Shown here: positions 1 through 13,007 of the stretch, in pieces | How the letters are laid out: each line of letters begins with the position of its first letter | Position numbering within the stretch: the stretch's first letter is position 1 | DNA from: Deltaproteobacteria bacterium | Lineage (GTDB): Bacteria; Desulfobacterota; Desulfobulbia; Desulfobulbales; VMSU01 | Reading direction: 5' to 3' | Assembly (NCBI GenBank): GCA_021782655.1 | Contig: JAJXUT010000003.1 | Span: forward strand, 1 to 42,468 | DNA length: 42,468 bases | Notes under the pieces: generated by a model | Database searches by the model: none | Seen by the model: only the letters and a program-made list of their open reading frames with translations | What the model was told of the DNA's origin: nothing | Made by a program: the position numbers and the translations under genes

Positions 1-2367
1 GTCGGCTAACAGGGCCAGGGCGTGCAGGCCGCCCGCCACGGTGATCGCCCGCACGTCGGCAAGCCCCGCGACCTGCTCGGGGGTGGCGTGGTTATTGGTG
101 GTGTTGTCGCCCAGTTGGCCGTAGCTGCCAAAGCCCCAGGCCCAGACCGTGCCGTCGCTGGCCAGGGCCAGGGAGCAGCCGCCGCCGGCGGAGAGGGCCT
201 GAATCTGGCCGAGCCCCGGCACCTGGGCTGGGCTCAAGACCTTGGCCGGGGCGTTGTTGCCCAAACCGAGCTGGCCAGCGGAGTTGTCGCCCCAGGCCCG
301 GACCGTGCCGTCAGCGAGCAAGGCCAAGGCGTGCAGCTTGCCGGCGGCCAGGGCCTGGACGTTGTTTAAGCCCGGCACCGCTTTCGGGATCAGATGGCTT
401 ACCGTGCTGCCGTCGCCCAGTTGACCCGAGGAGTTATCGCCCCAGGCCAGGACCGTGCCATCGTTCAACAGGGCCAGGGTGAAATTTGAGCCCGTGACCG
501 TGGCGGTGATCCGCTCGCCGCCCGTGGTGGCGGAAGAGCCCGTGACCACGGCCCGGTTGGAGACGGCGGAGCGGGTGCTTACTCCCACGGCGTTGGTGGC
601 GGTGACGGTGAAGGTATAGGCGGTGCCGCTGGCCAGGCCGCTGACCACGATCGGGCTACTGGTGCCGCTGGCGCTTTGGCCGCCGGGGCTGGCGGTCACG
701 GTGTAGATATAGCCGCTGCCCGCAAGCGGAGTGAAGAAGACCAAGACCGAGTCCGGGCCGGTGGCAGTGGCCGCACCCATGACCGGGGCAGCGGGCAGGT
801 TGAGCAGGCCCTGGCCGCTCAAGGGCAAGATGAGGGCGGCGGCCCCGGAGTCGGCGGGCTGGACGGTGAGGGTGGCGGAACGCGACCCCGCGGCCTGGGG
901 GCTGAAGGTGACGGCGAGATTGCAACTGGCGTGCCCAGGCAGGGTGGGGGCCAGACTGGGGCAGGTGCCGGCCCCGACCGTGAAGTCGGGGCCATTGGTA
1001 CCGCTCACCGAGACCCCGCTCACCGTGGCCGCCTGGTCGCCGTTGTTGGTGAGGGTTAAGGATAGGGAGCTTACCTGGCCGAGGTCGGTGCCGGAAAAGA
1101 CTAGGGATTGGGGGGAGGCCTGGAGGCTGCCAATTGTTACCTGCCCAGCGCCCGGCAAGGATACCGGAACCAGAGTTGCCGAATTAACCAGTGCGCCGTT
1201 GCCTAGTTCACCCTCCTTACCATTTCCCCATGCCATAACTGTGCCGTCGTTCAGTAAGGCAAAGCTGTCACTACCTCCAGCCGCGATAGCCTTAACGTTA
1301 CTCAGTCCGCTAACCACAGCCGGAGTTGTCCAATATAACATGGAGCTGCCGTTCCCCACTTGGCCAGCGTAGTTGAAACCCCAGGCCCTAACCGTGCCGT
1401 CGTTCAGCAAGGCCAAGCTATGGTCATGACCCAACGCAAAAGCTTGGACGTTACTCAGTCCGGCAACTACAACCGGAGTTGAACAATTTATAGTTATGCC
1501 GTTCCCCAGTTGGCCATAGTCATTATTACCCCAGGCCATCACCGTGCCGTCGTTTAGCAAGGCGAAGCGGTGGTAATCTCCCGACGCTAGCACCTTGACG
1601 TTACTCAGTCCGCGAACCGCAACTGGAGTTGAACGATCTGTGGTGCTGCCGTCCCCCAGTTGGCCAGCGTAGTTGTAACCCCAGGCCCTGACCGTGCCAT
1701 CGTTTAGCAAGGCAAAGCTGCTTACAAATCCCACTGCGATGGTTTTGACGTTACTCAGTCCGGCAATCACCACCGGAGTTGAACGATTTTTAGTGCTGCC
1801 GTCCCCCAGTTGACCAAAATCATTACTCCCCCAGGACATCACCGTGCCGTCGTTCAGCAAGGCCAAACTGTATCTATTCCCCAACACAATATCCTTGACG
1901 TTACTCAGTCCGGAAACCACCACCGGAGTTAAACGATTTATAGTGCTGCCGTCCCCCAGTTGGCCACAGTCATTGTCACCCCAAGCCATCACCGTGCCGT
2001 CGGTCAGCAAGGCCAAGCTGTGGCCATATCCGGCCACGATGGTCTTGACGTTACTCAGTCCGACAACCGCCACCGGAGTTGAACGATTTGTAGTGCTGCC
2101 GTCCCCCAGTTGGCCAAAGTAATTGTCACCCCAGGCCATCACCGTCCCGTCGCTCAGCAGAGCGTAGTCATTACTGGCCTCGGTCCACCACCCATACTCA
2201 TGAAGTACCGTCCACCCACCACCTTTCGCCGCAATCGCCGTCACCTGCGGCCCGCCGCCTGCCATCGCCGGCGGCCCGGACAGTACCAACGCAATCAGGC
2301 CCCACACCGCCAGCAGCCATCTCCCCATCCGGCCCTGGCCGGCCCTTATTCCAGGCTTGTTTCCCAT
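1..2367 (-). CDS. Secreted RCC1-repeat (beta-propeller) protein, 3' end cut by window edge
   Basis: Reading from the ATG at 2367 toward base 1 stays open for 789 codons in the spots checked. It is missing from the ORF track only because it runs off the edge. An AAGGAG Shine-Dalgarno precedes the ATG, and residues 14-36 look like a Sec signal peptide ending near AMA-GG. The N-terminal part has about seven RCC1-type units with the recurring pattern LALLNDGTVMAWG..GQLGDGS. Next come an Ig-like segment resembling ASPM/SPD-2/HYDIN domains, then a fibronectin III-like segment (around TNAVGVSTRSAVSN), then further RCC1 units up to the edge. RCC1 repeats form seven-bladed propellers used for protein binding. 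In bacteria such exported proteins are mostly uncharacterised, so surface binding or adhesion is only a guess. The N-terminal units are AT-richer and more alike than the C-terminal ones. The gene is monocistronic as far as visible. Confidence 0.9.
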   Translation of the reverse strand, partial: MGNKPGIRAGQGRMGRWLLAVWGLIALVLSGPPAMAGGGPQVTAIAAKGGGWTVLHEYGWWTEASNDYALLSDGTVMAWGDNYFGQLGDGSTTNRSTPVAVVGLSNVKTIVAGYGHSLALLTDGTVMAWGDNDCGQLGDGSTINRLTPVVVSGLSNVKDIVLGNRYSLALLNDGTVMSWGSNDFGQLGDGSTKNRSTPVVIAGLSNVKTIAVGFVSSFALLNDGTVRAWGYNYAGQLGDGSTTDRSTPVAVRGLSNVKVLASGDYHRFALLNDGTVMAWGNNDYGQLGNGITINCSTPVVVAGLSNVQAFALGHDHSLALLNDGTVRAWGFNYAGQVGNGSSMLYWTTPAVVSGLSNVKAIAAGGSDSFALLNDGTVMAWGNGKEGELGNGALVNSATLVPVSLPGAGQVTIGSLQASPQSLVFSGTDLGQVSSLSLTLTNNGDQAATVSGVSVSGTNGPDFTVGAGTCPSLAPTLPGHASCNLAVTFSPQAAGSRSATLTVQPADSGAAALILPLSGQGLLNLPAAPVMGAATATGPDSVLVFFTPLAGSGYIYTVTASPGGQSASGTSSPIVVSGLASGTAYTFTVTATNAVGVSTRSAVSNRAVVTGSSATTGGERITATVTGSNFTLALLNDGTVLAWGDNSSGQLGDGSTVSHLIPKAVPGLNNVQALAAGKLHALALLADGTVRAWGDNSAGQLGLGNNAPAKVLSPAQVPGLGQIQALSAGGGCSLALASDGTVWAWGFGSYGQLGDNTTNNHATPEQVAGLADVRAITVAGGLHALALLAD
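1290..2166 (-). repeat. Intragenic tandem array, 150-bp period (RCC1 units)
   Basis: The string TTACTCAGTC recurs at 1451, 1601, 1751, 1901 and 2051, exactly 150 bp apart. A further copy at 1298 is 153 bp away. Each unit also carries conserved CCGTGCCGTC and CCCAGTTG stretches. The period equals 50 residues, one RCC1 unit per repeat. Identity between neighbouring units is much higher than in the RCC1 units left of about 500, which suggests recent duplication or gene conversion. Confidence 0.9.
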
Positions 2368-2422
2368 TTCCGCTCTCCTTAAATGAAGTCGTTTCGCGCT
2401 ATCTTTACAAATAAATTCCGGC

Positions 2423-2513
2423 TGTCAGGTCAGCGGCAATCATGGTTTTTCACCAGTCAAACATAGCCGCAACCGCCGCCCCTGCCAGGCCATCCCTAGG
2501 CCTTTACCTGACA
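2423..2513 (-). promoter_or_regulatory. Structured 5' leader (three-way junction) of the RCC1 gene
   Basis: In the minus-strand transcript an 8-bp closing helix, TGTCAGGT with ACCTGACA (2506-2513 with 2423-2430), encloses 75 nt. Inside are a hairpin AGGCC/GGCCT (2487-2503) and a second arm GCGGC/GCCGC (2466-2470 with 2433-2437). The second arm is capped by TGGT-GAAAA-ACCA. All paired stretches are perfect Watson-Crick. The fold lies between the promoter and the start codon. It does not match the c-di-GMP-I, cobalamin or glycine riboswitch consensus as I remember them, so the class is unknown. Confidence 0.45.
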
Positions 2514-2527
2514 AGTAGCGAAAAAAT

Positions 2528-2556
2528 TTTATAACGCCAAACGAGCCAACAGACAA
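2528..2556 (-). promoter_or_regulatory. Sigma70-type promoter for the RCC1 gene
   Basis: On the minus strand there is TTGTCT (-35, 2556-2551), a 17-bp spacer, then TATAAA (-10, 2533-2528). The predicted start near 2521 gives a leader of about 150 nt that contains the three-way-junction fold. Confidence 0.5.
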
Positions 2557-2620
2557 GCACATTTTCGAAGGCCTAGAAAAAGCCGGCAAGCCAGGCCCGG
2601 CTTAAGGCCTTAGGCCATTA

Positions 2621-2808
2621 TTTACAAGGGATTGCCAGCCGGCCGCCCGGCCTCTGGGCCGGGACGATGGCCTCTTGCTAGCGCAGGACCTGGGGAGAGG
2701 GAGGGATGACGGGGGGAGGAACGGGAGAGTGGAGCCCAAGGGGCAGCCTTGGGCAGGCAAGACCGCCCGGCAAGGACGGAGAGACGGGGAGGTAGCCGAT
2801 GACTCAGC
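2621..2808. other. Gene-free G-rich intergenic stretch with two hairpins and a G-quadruplex motif
   Basis: No convincing gene is seen here. A perfect 7-bp stem CCCGGCC/GGCCGGG lies at 2646-2663, and an 8-bp stem GCCCAAGG/CCTTGGGC at 2734-2754. Between them is a purine tract with four G-runs (2692-2695, 2699-2701, 2703-2705, 2711-2716), a canonical G4 pattern on the plus strand. The 2622-2846 ORF reads through these repeats and is not a plausible protein. Confidence 0.5.
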
Positions 2809-2946
2809 GTTGTCCGGTTAGGGAATTGCATCTTCCGCCCGAACATTAAAAATCCCCCTGGCCCCCCTTTTTCAAAGGGGGATTGAGGGGGATTTCCTGA
2901 ACGTTAGCACCACAAATTGCGTGATGCTATTCCTTAACCGGACAAC
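2809..2946. mobile_element. 138-bp MITE-like element with 24-bp terminal inverted repeats
   Basis: The left end GTTGTCCGGTTAGGGAATTG.. (2809-2832) is the reverse complement of the right end ..CCTTAACCGGACAAC (2923-2946) at 22 of 24 positions. The centre (2850-2895) is a nested hairpin: AAATCCCCC pairs with GGGGGATTT (9 bp) and CCCCCTTT pairs with AAAGGGGG around a TTC loop. There is no coding capacity, so it would need a transposase acting in trans. No clear target-site duplication is visible. A degenerate fragment, AAATCCCCCTAACCCTCCTGG, appears at about 30528-30548. Confidence 0.75.
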
Positions 2947-3079
2947 ACGGGCAAGGGCTAAACAAAAGGGCCGACATCCAAAGCGCGGGATGTGGTTGGC
3001 GGTGAGGCCATACCTTATGGCAGGCCTGGAGCCAAACTGGCCCGCACCGCAGCAGATCGGCCTTTTTAGTACGCCATCA
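2947..3079 (+). repeat. Palindromic repeat family, copy A (left end altered), overlaps typA stop
   Basis: From GGCTAAACAAAAGGGCCGACA to CCGCAGCAGATCGGCCTTTTTAGTACGCCATCA this matches copies B, C and D. Its apical hairpin is GCCATA-CCT-TATGGC. The right terminus TGATGGCGT, read on the minus strand, contains the typA stop codon TGA (3079-3077). The left terminus is missing. Eleven matching bases, GGTAGCCGATG, lie on the far side of the 138-bp element at 2791, so that element may have inserted into this copy. Confidence 0.75.
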
Positions 3080-4846
3080 ACGCTTGCGCAGTCTAATCGA
3101 CTTGGGCGTCACCTCCACCAGTTCGTCGTCGTTGATGTAGGCGATGCAGTCCTCCAGCGACATGAGCACCGGCGGGGTGAGGATGACCGCCTCGTCGGAG
3201 CCCGAGGCCCGCATGTTGGTCAGCTTCTTGCCCTTGGCCGGGTTGACCACCATGTCGCTGGAACGGGCGTTCTCGCCGATGATCTGGCCGGCATAGACAT
3301 CGACGCCCGGCCCCAGGAACAGCCGCCCGCGCTCCTGGAGGTTGAACAGGGCGTAGGCCACGGTGACGCAGGTGGCCATGACCACCAAGACCCCGTTCTG
3401 GCGGTTGACGATCTCGCCGGCGTGCGGCCCGTACTCGGCGAAGACGTAGTTCATCACCCCCATGCCCTTGGTGTCGGTCATGAATTTGGAGCGGAATCCC
3501 AGGAGCCCCCGGGTGGGGATCAGGTAGATCAGCCGGGTAATGCCGTTTTCGCTCGCCATCTCCAGCATCTTGCCCTTGAGCTTGCCGAGCTTCTCGATCA
3601 CCGCCCCCTGGTACTGCTCATCCACGTCGATGGTCAGCTCCTCGTAGGGCTCCTGCATCACCCCGTCGATCTCCCGCATGATCACCTGGGGCCTAGTGAC
3701 CTGAAACTCGTAGCCCTCGCGCCGCATCTTCTCGATCAATATCGACAGGTGCAGCTCGCCGCGGCCCGCGACCCGGTAGCCCACCGCGTCGGCCAGGGGC
3801 TCGACGTGCAGGGCCACGTCGGCTAAGGTCTCCCGCCGCAGGCGCTCCTCGATGTGGCGGGAGGTGACGAATTTCCCCTCCTTGCCGGCAAAGGGCGAGT
3901 CGTTGGGGATAAAATTCATGGCCAGGGTCGGGGGGTCAATCTCGATCACCGGCAGGGGCATGGGGTTGTCGGGATCGGTGAAGGTCACCCCCACCGTCAC
4001 GTCTTCCAGGCCCGCCACCGCCACGATCTCGCCCACCGTCGCCTCGTCGGTGGCCACCTTCTCGTTGCCCTGAAAGCGGAAGATCTTGGAGATCCGAGCC
4101 GGGCTGATGGAGCCGTCCCGCCGCACCACCGCCACGTCCTTATTGAGGCGCAGGATGCCGTTTACCACCTTGCCGATGCCCAGGCGTCCGAGATACGGCG
4201 AGTAGTCGATGGTGTTGACCTGCATCTGCAGGGGCGAGGCCTCGCTGCCCGCAGGCGGCGGGACGTATTTGACGATCATCTCGGAGATGGGCGCCATGTC
4301 GGGGTTGGTGTCGGCTAAGTCATGCAGGGCGTAACCGGCCTTGGCCGAAGCGTAAACCACCGGGAAATCCAGGAGATGATCCGGGGCGTTGAGCTTGACG
4401 AACAGGTCGAATACCTGATTAACCGCCCAGTCACAGCGGGCCGCCGGCTTGTCGATCTTGTTGATCACCACGATGATCGGCATGGCGGCGGCCAGCGCCT
4501 TCTTGAGCACAAAGTAGGTCTGGGGCATGGGCCCCTCCTGGGCGTCAACCAGGAGCAAGGCCCCGTCGGCCATGCGCAGCACCCGCTCAACCTGGCCGCC
4601 GAAATCGGCGTGGCCCGGGGTGTCGATGATGTTGATGTGATAGCCGTCAAAGCTGTAGGAGCCGTTCTTGGAGGCAATGGTGATCCCCCGCTCCCGCTCC
4701 AGGTCCAGGGAGTCCATCAGCCGCTCGGTGACGGCCTGGTTGTCGCGGAACATGCCGCTCTGCTTGAAGAGTTGATCGACCAGGGTGGTCTTGCCATGAT
4801 CGACGTGGGCGATGATGGCGACGTTGCGGATCTTTTGCTGATTCAT
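3077..4846 (-). CDS. typA: TypA/BipA ribosome-associated GTPase
   Basis: This is a translational GTPase of the EF-G/LepA superfamily that binds 70S ribosomes and acts in stress and cold adaptation and 50S assembly. The start is MNQQKIRN at 4846, because homology begins there. The ORF-track extension to 5074 translates a repeat element. The product is 589 residues. G1 is [10 protein letters not shown] (about 14-23), switch region [11 protein letters not shown]3 [11 protein letters not shown]4 NKIDKP. EF-G domain III/V-like parts and the TypA C-terminal domain follow. The protein stops at SIRLRKR. E. coli BipA continues for roughly 15 more basic residues after the equivalent motif. The stop codon is the terminus of repeat copy A, so a C-terminal tail may have been lost. 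The Shine-Dalgarno is weak (AAGG). Confidence 0.97.
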   Translation of the reverse strand: MNQQKIRNVAIIAHVDHGKTTLVDQLFKQSGMFRDNQAVTERLMDSLDLERERGITIASKNGSYSFDGYHINIIDTPGHADFGGQVERVLRMADGALLLVDAQEGPMPQTYFVLKKALAAAMPIIVVINKIDKPAARCDWAVNQVFDLFVKLNAPDHLLDFPVVYASAKAGYALHDLADTNPDMAPISEMIVKYVPPPAGSEASPLQMQVNTIDYSPYLGRLGIGKVVNGILRLNKDVAVVRRDGSISPARISKIFRFQGNEKVATDEATVGEIVAVAGLEDVTVGVTFTDPDNPMPLPVIEIDPPTLAMNFIPNDSPFAGKEGKFVTSRHIEERLRRETLADVALHVEPLADAVGYRVAGRGELHLSILIEKMRREGYEFQVTRPQVIMREIDGVMQEPYEELTIDVDEQYQGAVIEKLGKLKGKMLEMASENGITRLIYLIPTRGLLGFRSKFMTDTKGMGVMNYVFAEYGPHAGEIVNRQNGVLVVMATCVTVAYALFNLQERGRLFLGPGVDVYAGQIIGENARSSDMVVNPAKGKKLTNMRASGSDEAVILTPPVLMSLEDCIAYINDDELVEVTPKSIRLRKR

Positions 4847-4868
4847 GGATAACGCCTTAGGTGAAAGG

Positions 4869-5016
4869 TGATGGCGTCGCAAAAAGGCCGAGCTACGGCG
4901 TTGCGGGGCGGCTTGGCTCGTCAGGCAAACCATATGCCTCACTCGCCAAACGCACCCCGCGCCTTGCATATCGGCCCTTTTACTTAGCCATCGGTTGCCT
5001 TTTTGCGAGATCATCA
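4869..5016 (-). repeat. Palindromic repeat family, copy B (148 bp), in the typA leader
   Basis: This is the most complete copy. The ends TGATGGCGTCGCAAAAAGGC (4869-4888) and, on the opposite strand, TGATGATCTCGCAAAAAGGC (5016-4997) agree at 17 of 20 positions. The arms contain GGGCCGATAT and GCTCGGCCTTTTT, which pair, with T or A runs on either side. The apex is AGGCA-..-TGCCT. AAAGG occurs directly outside both ends (4864-4868 and 5016-5020), sharing one base with the right terminus, and is a possible target duplication. The element lies between the typA promoter and its start codon. Confidence 0.85.
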
Positions 5017-5045
5017 AAGGCGACAGGGGCCAAGAAAAAACGATA

Positions 5046-5074
5046 ATTATAGACGGACGAGCCCAGGAAGGCAA
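5046..5074 (-). promoter_or_regulatory. Sigma70-type promoter for typA
   Basis: On the minus strand there is TTGCCT (-35, 5074-5069), a 17-bp spacer, then a perfect TATAAT (-10, 5051-5046). Transcription would start near 5039 and give a leader of about 190 nt that includes the whole of repeat copy B. Confidence 0.65.
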
Positions 5075-5169
5075 GCGAAAACCGCCAATGGCCGTCAGCA
5101 GGCCAAATTACCTTTCCCCTCGCGGCAATACGTAAAGACCAGGCCATCCAGGCCCGCCCTTATTTCCGA

Positions 5170-5199
5170 TTGACGAATCACTACTTTCCAGTTTAGATT
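5170..5199 (+). promoter_or_regulatory. Promoter for the waaA-carA operon
   Basis: TTGACG (5170-5175), an 18-bp spacer and TAGATT (5194-5199) stand upstream of waaA. The leader then contains a perfect 6-bp hairpin GGCCCA-GCC-TGGGCC (5271-5285), ending 23 nt before the start codon. No other feature is visible in 5075-5308. Confidence 0.5.
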
Positions 5200-5308
5200 A
5201 TGTAATTTTTTTACGAGGCTCAGGTTAGCCGGAACCCCGGCAGACCACCCTCGGGCGGCCTGCCATCTCAGGCCCAGCCTGGGCCAGAGCCCCTGGGGCG
5301 CCGACAGA

Positions 5309-6670
5309 TTGCTCTACCGACTATACACCCTCTTGGGCTGGCTGCTGGTCATGGCGGGCACGCCGTTTTTCGCGCCCTACCGCTGGCTGACCGGCAGACC
5401 CATAGCCGGACTGGGCCAGCGACTGGGGCTATTCCACCTCAAGCCCGGCCCCTGGGAGGGCGCCAGGCTGTGGTTCCACGCCGCCTCGGTGGGCGAGGTG
5501 CAGGCCGCCTTAAGCCTGGTCGCCGCCCTTAAAAAAACCGGCCTCCAGGCCGAAATTATCGTCACCAGCGTCACCGAGCAGGGGTTCCTGGCGGCCAAGA
5601 GAATTTTCGGCGAGAGCGCCACCTGCCTCTACGCCCCCCTCGACCTGCCCTGGGTGGTCAAACGGTTCCTCCGCCAGATCAAGCCCTCGGCCTATCTCTG
5701 CCTGGAAACCGAGCTGTGGCCGGTCATGCTGCGGCTGGCCAAGGCGCATGGCATCCCGGCCCTGCTGCTAAACGGCCGGCTCTCGGAGCGTTCCTTTAGG
5801 CGCTACGCCCGATTGTCCGGGCTAACGAAAAAGACCCTGGCCTGCTTCGACCGGGCCGCGGTCTGCCAGGAGAGCGACCGTCAGCGTTACCAGGCCCTGG
5901 GAATGGCGCCGGAGCGGCTTACGGTGTGCGGCAACGCCAAGTACGACCTGAGCCTGACCGACCTTTGCCGGCCGGAAGCGGCCCTGGCCGGGCTAGACGA
6001 TGAAGGGCTGCGGGAAACGGCGCCCAAGTTTTACCGAAATATGCTAGGTTTGGGCAATCAGCCGGTACTCCTGGCCGGCAGCACCCACGGCGGGGAGGAG
6101 GAGTCGGTGCTGGCCGCCTGGCAGGCACTGCGGGCCGACATCCCCGAGCTGATCCTGATCGTGGCCCCCCGGCACCTCGAACGCCTGGGGATGCTGACTG
6201 GCCAATGGCGGGCGAAGGGCCTGACGTTTCAGACCACGAGCCAGTTGCAGGCCGGGCAAGGGCGGAAGTCAGACCTCCTGCTCCTCGACCGCATGGGGGA
6301 ACTGGCTAGGCTCTACGCCGTGGCCACCTACGTATTCTGCGGCGGCAGCCTGACCCCCAAGGGCGGGCACAACCTCATGGAGCCGGCCCTGTGGGGCAAG
6401 CCGCCCCTCTTCGGCCCCCACATGCAGGATTTCGCCGACGCCCGCCTGCTCCTGGAGGGCCAGGGGGCGGGATTTACGGTGCGCGACGGGCAAGAACTGC
6501 ACGCCCGGATTCTTCACTTCCATCAACACCATGACCAGTACCACCAGGCCGCCCAAGGCGCCCTGGCAATAACCGCCGCCCAGCAGGGGGCCGCCAGCCG
6601 CCAAACGGAGCTGATCCGCCAGGCCCTTAACCTCCCCCGGCACAACCGCATTGTGGAAACCCAAAGATGA
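5309..6670 (+). CDS. waaA: 3-deoxy-D-manno-octulosonic acid (Kdo) transferase
   Basis: This GT-B glycosyltransferase transfers Kdo from CMP-Kdo to lipid A precursor at the inner membrane. It has 453 residues. The TTG start at 5309 is chosen because the N-terminus [10 protein letters not shown] aligns with the MLELLYT-type start of KdtA; a later ATG would remove the membrane-proximal helix. The conserved ASVGE glutamate (about 60) is present, as are ETELWP (about 134), the CGNAKYD and [10 protein letters not shown] motifs and the [13 protein letters not shown] nucleotide-sugar motif. No Shine-Dalgarno is evident. Its TGA overlaps the carA ATG (ATGA), implying translational coupling. Whether it adds one or two Kdo residues cannot be told from sequence. 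Confidence 0.95.
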   Translation: MLYRLYTLLGWLLVMAGTPFFAPYRWLTGRPIAGLGQRLGLFHLKPGPWEGARLWFHAASVGEVQAALSLVAALKKTGLQAEIIVTSVTEQGFLAAKRIFGESATCLYAPLDLPWVVKRFLRQIKPSAYLCLETELWPVMLRLAKAHGIPALLLNGRLSERSFRRYARLSGLTKKTLACFDRAAVCQESDRQRYQALGMAPERLTVCGNAKYDLSLTDLCRPEAALAGLDDEGLRETAPKFYRNMLGLGNQPVLLAGSTHGGEEESVLAAWQALRADIPELILIVAPRHLERLGMLTGQWRAKGLTFQTTSQLQAGQGRKSDLLLLDRMGELARLYAVATYVFCGGSLTPKGGHNLMEPALWGKPPLFGPHMQDFADARLLLEGQGAGFTVRDGQELHARILHFHQHHDQYHQAAQGALAITAAQQGAASRQTELIRQALNLPRHNRIVETQR

Positions 6671-7779
6671 AGGCAATTATCGCGCTTGAAGATGGCAGGA
6701 CCTTTACCGGCAGATCGTTCACCGGGCCCGGCGAGGCGGTGGGCGAGATCGTCTTCAACACCGGCATGACCGGCTACCAAGAGATCCTGACCGACCCCTC
6801 CTACCGGGGCCAGATCGTCACCATGACCTACCCCCTGATCGGCAACTACGGGGTGAACGCCGCCGACATGGAGTCAGACGCCATCCACCCTGGCGCCTTC
6901 CTAGTCAAGGAATACAACCCGGTGCCCAGCAACTTCCGCTCCCAGGGCACCCTGGCCGACTTCCTGCGTCAGCACCGGGTGCTGGGGGTGGAGGGCCTCG
7001 ACACCCGGGCCGTCACCCGGCATATCCGCCAGAGCGGGGCACTGAAGGGCATCGTCTCTACCCTTGACCTCGACCCCGCCTCCCTGGTTCGGCGGGCCCA
7101 AGAGTGGCCCGGCCTGGTGGGCCACGACATGGTGAGCGACGTCACCTGCGCCGCCCCCTACGGCTGGGCCGACAACCGTCCGCTGCCCGGCACCGATTTT
7201 CAAACCGCCGCCCCTGGCAAATACCTGGTGGTAACCTTTGACTTCGGCCTCAAATATAACCAGCTCCGCCTGCTCACCGAACGGGGCTGCCGGGTGCAGG
7301 TGGTGCCGGCCCAAACCACGGCCCGCGAGGTGCTGGCCATGAACCCGGACGGCGTCTTCCTCTCCAACGGCCCCGGCGATCCGGCCGGGGTGCCGGGGGT
7401 GGTGGACACCATGCGCGAGCTGCTCGGCCGGCGCCCCATCTTCGGCATCTGCCTGGGGCATCAGATCCTGGGTCTAGCCTACGGCGGCAGCACCTACAAG
7501 CTTAAATTCGGCCACCGGGGCTCCAACCAGCCGGTCAAGAACCTGCTCACCGGAAAAGTGGAAATAACCGCCCAAAATCACGGATTCTGCGTCGATTTCG
7601 CCAGTCTTAATCCCGACGAGGTCGAGCTGACCCACATCAACCTAAACGACAACAGCGTCGAGGGGATGCGGCACCTAAAATACCCGGCCTTCTCCGTCCA
7701 GTACCACCCGGAGAACGCCCCCGGGCCCCACGACTCCCTTTATCTCTTCGACCGCTTCCTCGACATGATGCGGGGTTAA
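6667..7779 (+). CDS. carA: Carbamoyl-phosphate synthase small (glutaminase) subunit
   Basis: It hydrolyses glutamine and channels ammonia to CarB for carbamoyl phosphate, feeding pyrimidine and arginine synthesis. It has 370 residues, the usual length. The N-terminal CPSase small-chain domain carries [11 protein letters not shown]. The C-terminal class I amidotransferase domain has the nucleophile in GICLGHQ (Cys262) and catalytic His347/Glu349 in YHPEN. The start overlaps the waaA stop. The gene is followed by carB after 58 bp that hold two competing hairpins. Confidence 0.98.
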   Translation: MKAIIALEDGRTFTGRSFTGPGEAVGEIVFNTGMTGYQEILTDPSYRGQIVTMTYPLIGNYGVNAADMESDAIHPGAFLVKEYNPVPSNFRSQGTLADFLRQHRVLGVEGLDTRAVTRHIRQSGALKGIVSTLDLDPASLVRRAQEWPGLVGHDMVSDVTCAAPYGWADNRPLPGTDFQTAAPGKYLVVTFDFGLKYNQLRLLTERGCRVQVVPAQTTAREVLAMNPDGVFLSNGPGDPAGVPGVVDTMRELLGRRPIFGICLGHQILGLAYGGSTYKLKFGHRGSNQPVKNLLTGKVEITAQNHGFCVDFASLNPDEVELTHINLNDNSVEGMRHLKYPAFSVQYHPENAPGPHDSLYLFDRFLDMMRG

Positions 7780-7809
7780 TCCCCGCCTTAAAAAATCTTT
7801 AAAAGGCGG
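7770..7809 (+). promoter_or_regulatory. Two mutually exclusive hairpins at the carA-carB junction
   Basis: GCGGGG-TTAAT-CCCCGC (7770-7786, 6 bp) spans the carA stop codon. CCGCCTT...AAGGCGG (7783-7789 with 7803-7809, 7 bp) shares bases 7783-7786 with it, so both cannot form together. Neither is followed by a T run, so this is not a classic terminator. Confidence 0.35.
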
Positions 7810-7837
7810 CCCCAGCCCGCCCCACCCACACCCCGCC

Positions 7838-11053
<3,216 letters not shown>

Positions 11054-11088
11054 GTGGCGGCCCGGAAAGCACGCTCCGTGCAAAAAGA

Positions 11089-11117
11089 TTGCATCTCCCG
11101 ACTTTTCTAGGTTTAAT
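11089..11117 (+). promoter_or_regulatory. Promoter upstream of ftsH
   Basis: TTGCAT (11089-11094), exactly 17 bp, then TTTAAT (11112-11117). The predicted start near 11124 gives a leader of about 65 nt. It would let ftsH-folP be expressed apart from the car genes. Confidence 0.55.
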
Positions 11118-11188
11118 TGTAAAAAACATGCTGCGGCGTCAAGCCGCCCACCAGATGGACGCCCCCACACCCCCAACCAAACGCGACC

Positions 11189-12994
<1,806 letters not shown>

Positions 12995-13007
12995 TCCTCC
13001 CCTCCCG

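Noticed and set aside
2423-2513. c-di-GMP-I (GEMM) riboswitch in the RCC1 leader
   Set aside because: The overall three-way shape is similar, but the conserved GGCAAACC and GACGCAAAGC-type segments are absent.
2921-3826. 301-residue plus-strand ORF
   Set aside because: It is antisense to typA. The His/Asp/Gly-rich translation is typical of the complement of a GC-rich gene and starts inside repeats.
4847-5074. N-terminal extension of TypA
   Set aside because: It translates repeat copy B and lies upstream of the conserved [19 protein letters not shown] start. The typA -10 box lies inside this reading frame.
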